Part shown: piece by piece, positions 3,762-5,764 of the stretch
How the letters are laid out: the number at the start of each line of letters is the position of its first letter
Numbering within the stretch: the stretch's first letter is position 1
Source of the DNA: an uncultured Eubacterium sp.
GTDB lineage: Bacteria > Bacillota > Clostridia > Peptostreptococcales > Anaerovoracaceae
Assembly: GCA_905193765.1 (NCBI GenBank)
Contig: CAJJPZ010000140.1
Span: 1-5,764 of the forward strand
Direction of reading: 5' to 3'
Length of the DNA: 5,764 bases
Translations under genes and position numbers: made by a program
The notes under the pieces: model-generated
Databases searched by the model: none
Told to the model about the DNA's origin: nothing
Seen by the model: only the letters and a program-made list of their open reading frames with translations

Positions 3762-5764
3762 ATGAGTCTGATGGAAAAAATATTCGGAGACCTTAATGAA
3801 AAGGAAGTAAAAAAGGTTTCCAGAATAGCAGATAAGGTAATGGCATACGATGAAGAGATGCAGAAGCTGACAGACCAGCAGCTGAGAGACAAGACTGCCG
3901 AGTTCAGAGAAAGGATCGCATCCGGCGAGACTCTGGACCAGCTGCTGCCGGAGGCGTTCGCGGTCTGCCGTGAAGGTGCATGGAGAAGTCTGGGTATGAA
4001 GCATTTCTACGTGCAGGTCATAGGCGGTATCGTACTGCATCAGGGCAGGATATCCGAGATGAAGACAGGTGAAGGTAAGACCCTGGTGGCAACGCTTCCT
4101 GCGTATCTCAACGCTCTTGAAGGCAAAGGCGTACATGTAGTCACTGTCAACGACTACCTGGCAAAGCGAGACATGGAGTGGATGGGTAAGCTTTACACAT
4201 TCCTCGGTCTGACCGTGGGCTGTGTGGTACACGGCATATCCGAAGAGGAGAGACGTGCTGCATACCAGGCGGATATCACATACGGTACGAACAATGAATA
4301 TGGTTTCGACTATCTGAGAGACAACATGGTCATCTACAAGGAGGAAATGATGCAGCGTGAGCTCAACTACGCCATCATAGATGAAGTCGATTCCATACTC
4401 ATAGACGAAGCCAGGACGCCGCTGATAATATCCGGCAGAGGCGATAAGTCCACCGACATGTACAGGAAAGCCGATGGGTTCGTCCGCACTCTGAAGGTGG
4501 AGGAAGACTTCACGATAGAGGAGAAGGACAAGCAGATATCTCTGACAGAAGACGGTGTTGCCAAGTGTGAAGCTTACTTTGATGTAGAGAACTTCTCGGA
4601 TCCGGAGAACATGGAGATCAACCATCATGTCCTGCAGGCGCTGAAAGCAAGGAACATGATGAAGCGCGACGTTGACTATATCGTCAAGGACGGCGAGATC
4701 GTCATCGTAGATGAATTCACAGGACGTCTGATGTTTGGCAGACGTTACAGCGACGGACTCCACCAGGCCATAGAAGCCAAGGAAAATGTCATCGTGCGTT
4801 CAGAGTCCAAGACACTGGCGACGATAACACTGCAGAACTACTTCAGGATGTATCAGAAGCTGGCCGGAATGACAGGTACAGCCAAGACTGAGGAAAGTGA
4901 ATTCAGAGACATATACAACATGGACGTAGTTGTCATCCCGACAAACAAGCCAGTTGTCAGAGAGGATCGTCAGGACGCCGTATACTCCACGGAGCGTGGC
5001 AAGTACAAGTCCATCGTGGACAGCGTTGTGGCAGCCCATGAGACGGGGCAGCCTGTACTGGTAGGTACCATTTCCATAGAAAAATCAGAGCTGATAGCGA
5101 ATGCACTGAAAAAACGCGGCATCAAGCATTTCAACGTGCTGAACGCCAAGCAGCATGAGAAGGAAGCCCAGATCATCGCAGAGGCAGGACGCCTCGGAGC
5201 TATCACGATCGCAACCAACATGGCCGGAAGAGGTACCGATATCATCCTGGGCGGAAATCCGGAATTCGAAGCGAAGCGTGAGATGGCAGCCAGCGGGTAT
5301 GATTCAGACACAATCGCATTCGCCACAAGTTTCGTCCAGAGCGATGATCCTGAACTTCTCAAAGCCAGAGAGGAATTCAAGGCACTCCATGAGAAGTACA
5401 AGGAGGAGAGAAAAGAAGAACAGGAAAAAGTCAGAGAACTGGGAGGCCTTTGTATAATAGGTACTGAGAGACATGAATCGCGAAGGATAGACAATCAGCT
5501 GAGAGGACGTTCCGGAAGACAGGGCGACCCGGGCTGCACACAGTTCTGCATCTCCATGGAGGACGAACTGATGAGACTGTTCGGCGGCGAACGCATGCAG
5601 GCCATCGTAAAGAAACTGGGCGTCGAGGAAGACGAAGCAATAGAAGCCAGGGCTATCACAAAGCAGATAGAAAATGCACAGAAGAAAGTCGAAGGCAGGA
5701 ACTTCTCCATAAGAAAATACGTGCTGCAGTACGACAATGTAATGAACAAGCAGCGTGAGATAAT
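3762..5764 (+). CDS. secA: preprotein translocase ATPase SecA (3' end outside window)
   Basis: SecA is the motor that binds preproteins and drives them through the SecYEG channel by ATP hydrolysis, cycling between cytoplasm and inner face of the membrane. The frame is open from ATG 3762 to the edge: 667 residues of a family usually 800-900 long, so the C-terminal scaffold, wing and tail are missing only because the window ends. Visible are Walker A MKTGEGKT (100-107), NDYLAKRD (130-137), TYGTNNEYGFDYLRDN (173-188), the DEAD-type Walker B IIDEVDS (205-211), the preprotein cross-linking domain inserted at about 225-370, LAGMTGTA (367-374), TNMAGRGTDI (485-494), IIGTERHESRRIDNQ (565-579) and the arginine-finger motif QLRGRSGRQGDPG (579-591). 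An insertion rich in charged residues (about 502-558) separates GGNPE from ELGGLCIIGTERH. AGGAAAGGGG (3745-3754) ends 7 bases before the ATG. Upstream is a long non-coding stretch, not the usual hpf gene. Identity is secure. Confidence 0.98.
   Translation, partial: MSLMEKIFGDLNEKEVKKVSRIADKVMAYDEEMQKLTDQQLRDKTAEFRERIASGETLDQLLPEAFAVCREGAWRSLGMKHFYVQVIGGIVLHQGRISEMKTGEGKTLVATLPAYLNALEGKGVHVVTVNDYLAKRDMEWMGKLYTFLGLTVGCVVHGISEEERRAAYQADITYGTNNEYGFDYLRDNMVIYKEEMMQRELNYAIIDEVDSILIDEARTPLIISGRGDKSTDMYRKADGFVRTLKVEEDFTIEEKDKQISLTEDGVAKCEAYFDVENFSDPENMEINHHVLQALKARNMMKRDVDYIVKDGEIVIVDEFTGRLMFGRRYSDGLHQAIEAKENVIVRSESKTLATITLQNYFRMYQKLAGMTGTAKTEESEFRDIYNMDVVVIPTNKPVVREDRQDAVYSTERGKYKSIVDSVVAAHETGQPVLVGTISIEKSELIANALKKRGIKHFNVLNAKQHEKEAQIIAEAGRLGAITIATNMAGRGTDIILGGNPEFEAKREMAASGYDSDTIAFATSFVQSDDPELLKAREEFKALHEKYKEERKEEQEKVRELGGLCIIGTERHESRRIDNQLRGRSGRQGDPGCTQFCISMEDELMRLFGGERMQAIVKKLGVEEDEAIEARAITKQIENAQKKVEGRNFSIRKYVLQYDNVMNKQREI

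Noticed and set aside
3738..4763. 341-codon open frame on the minus strand
   Set aside because: It lies entirely antisense to secA, whose protein carries all expected motifs. The antisense product shows no recognisable domain or good start signal.
4970..5494. 174-codon minus-strand frame
   Set aside because: Antisense shadow of secA; a serine-rich low-complexity product is typical of the complement of a coding frame.

Overview
This window looks like chromosomal core DNA from an anaerobic member of the Firmicutes (Clostridia). The coding DNA is rich in AGA and ATA codons, ribosome binding sites are strong AAGGAG types, terminators are compact hairpins, and the SecA and aspartokinase sequences have a clostridial character. 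No mobile element, CRISPR array, tRNA or rRNA was found. I cannot name the species.

Region 1 (1-2732, + strand) is a likely operon: the 3' end of metK (S-adenosylmethionine synthetase), then a complete aspartate kinase gene 5 bases later, then a gene for a seven-helix membrane protein with a C-terminal LuxR-type DNA-binding domain 33 bases later. Aspartate kinase opens the pathway whose methionine branch supplies MetK, so the first two genes fit together. The regulator's target is unknown. A bidirectional terminator at 2742-2777 ends the operon.

Region 2 (2756-3061, - strand) is a convergent small gene for a TM2-domain membrane protein. Its last codons form one arm of the shared terminator, and it has its own promoter.

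Region 3 (3062-3761, about 700 bases) has no conventional gene but is not empty. Going rightwards it holds a divergent promoter pair with overlapping -35 boxes. Next comes about 200 bases rich in complementary segments, including an interleaved (pseudoknot-type) set, which I read as a candidate structured non-coding RNA. Then comes a near-consensus promoter (TTGAAG-N17-TATAAT), a possible 35-codon ORF, and a terminator hairpin. Last is an AT-rich stretch with the probable secA promoter and a leader hairpin. In many Firmicutes the hpf/raiA gene lies just upstream of secA. It is absent here, and the candidate RNA occupies that place.

Region 4 (3762-5764, + strand) is secA, the preprotein translocase ATPase, cut off by the window's right edge after 667 codons. 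It has no stop codon in the window, so a simple start-to-stop ORF search would miss it.
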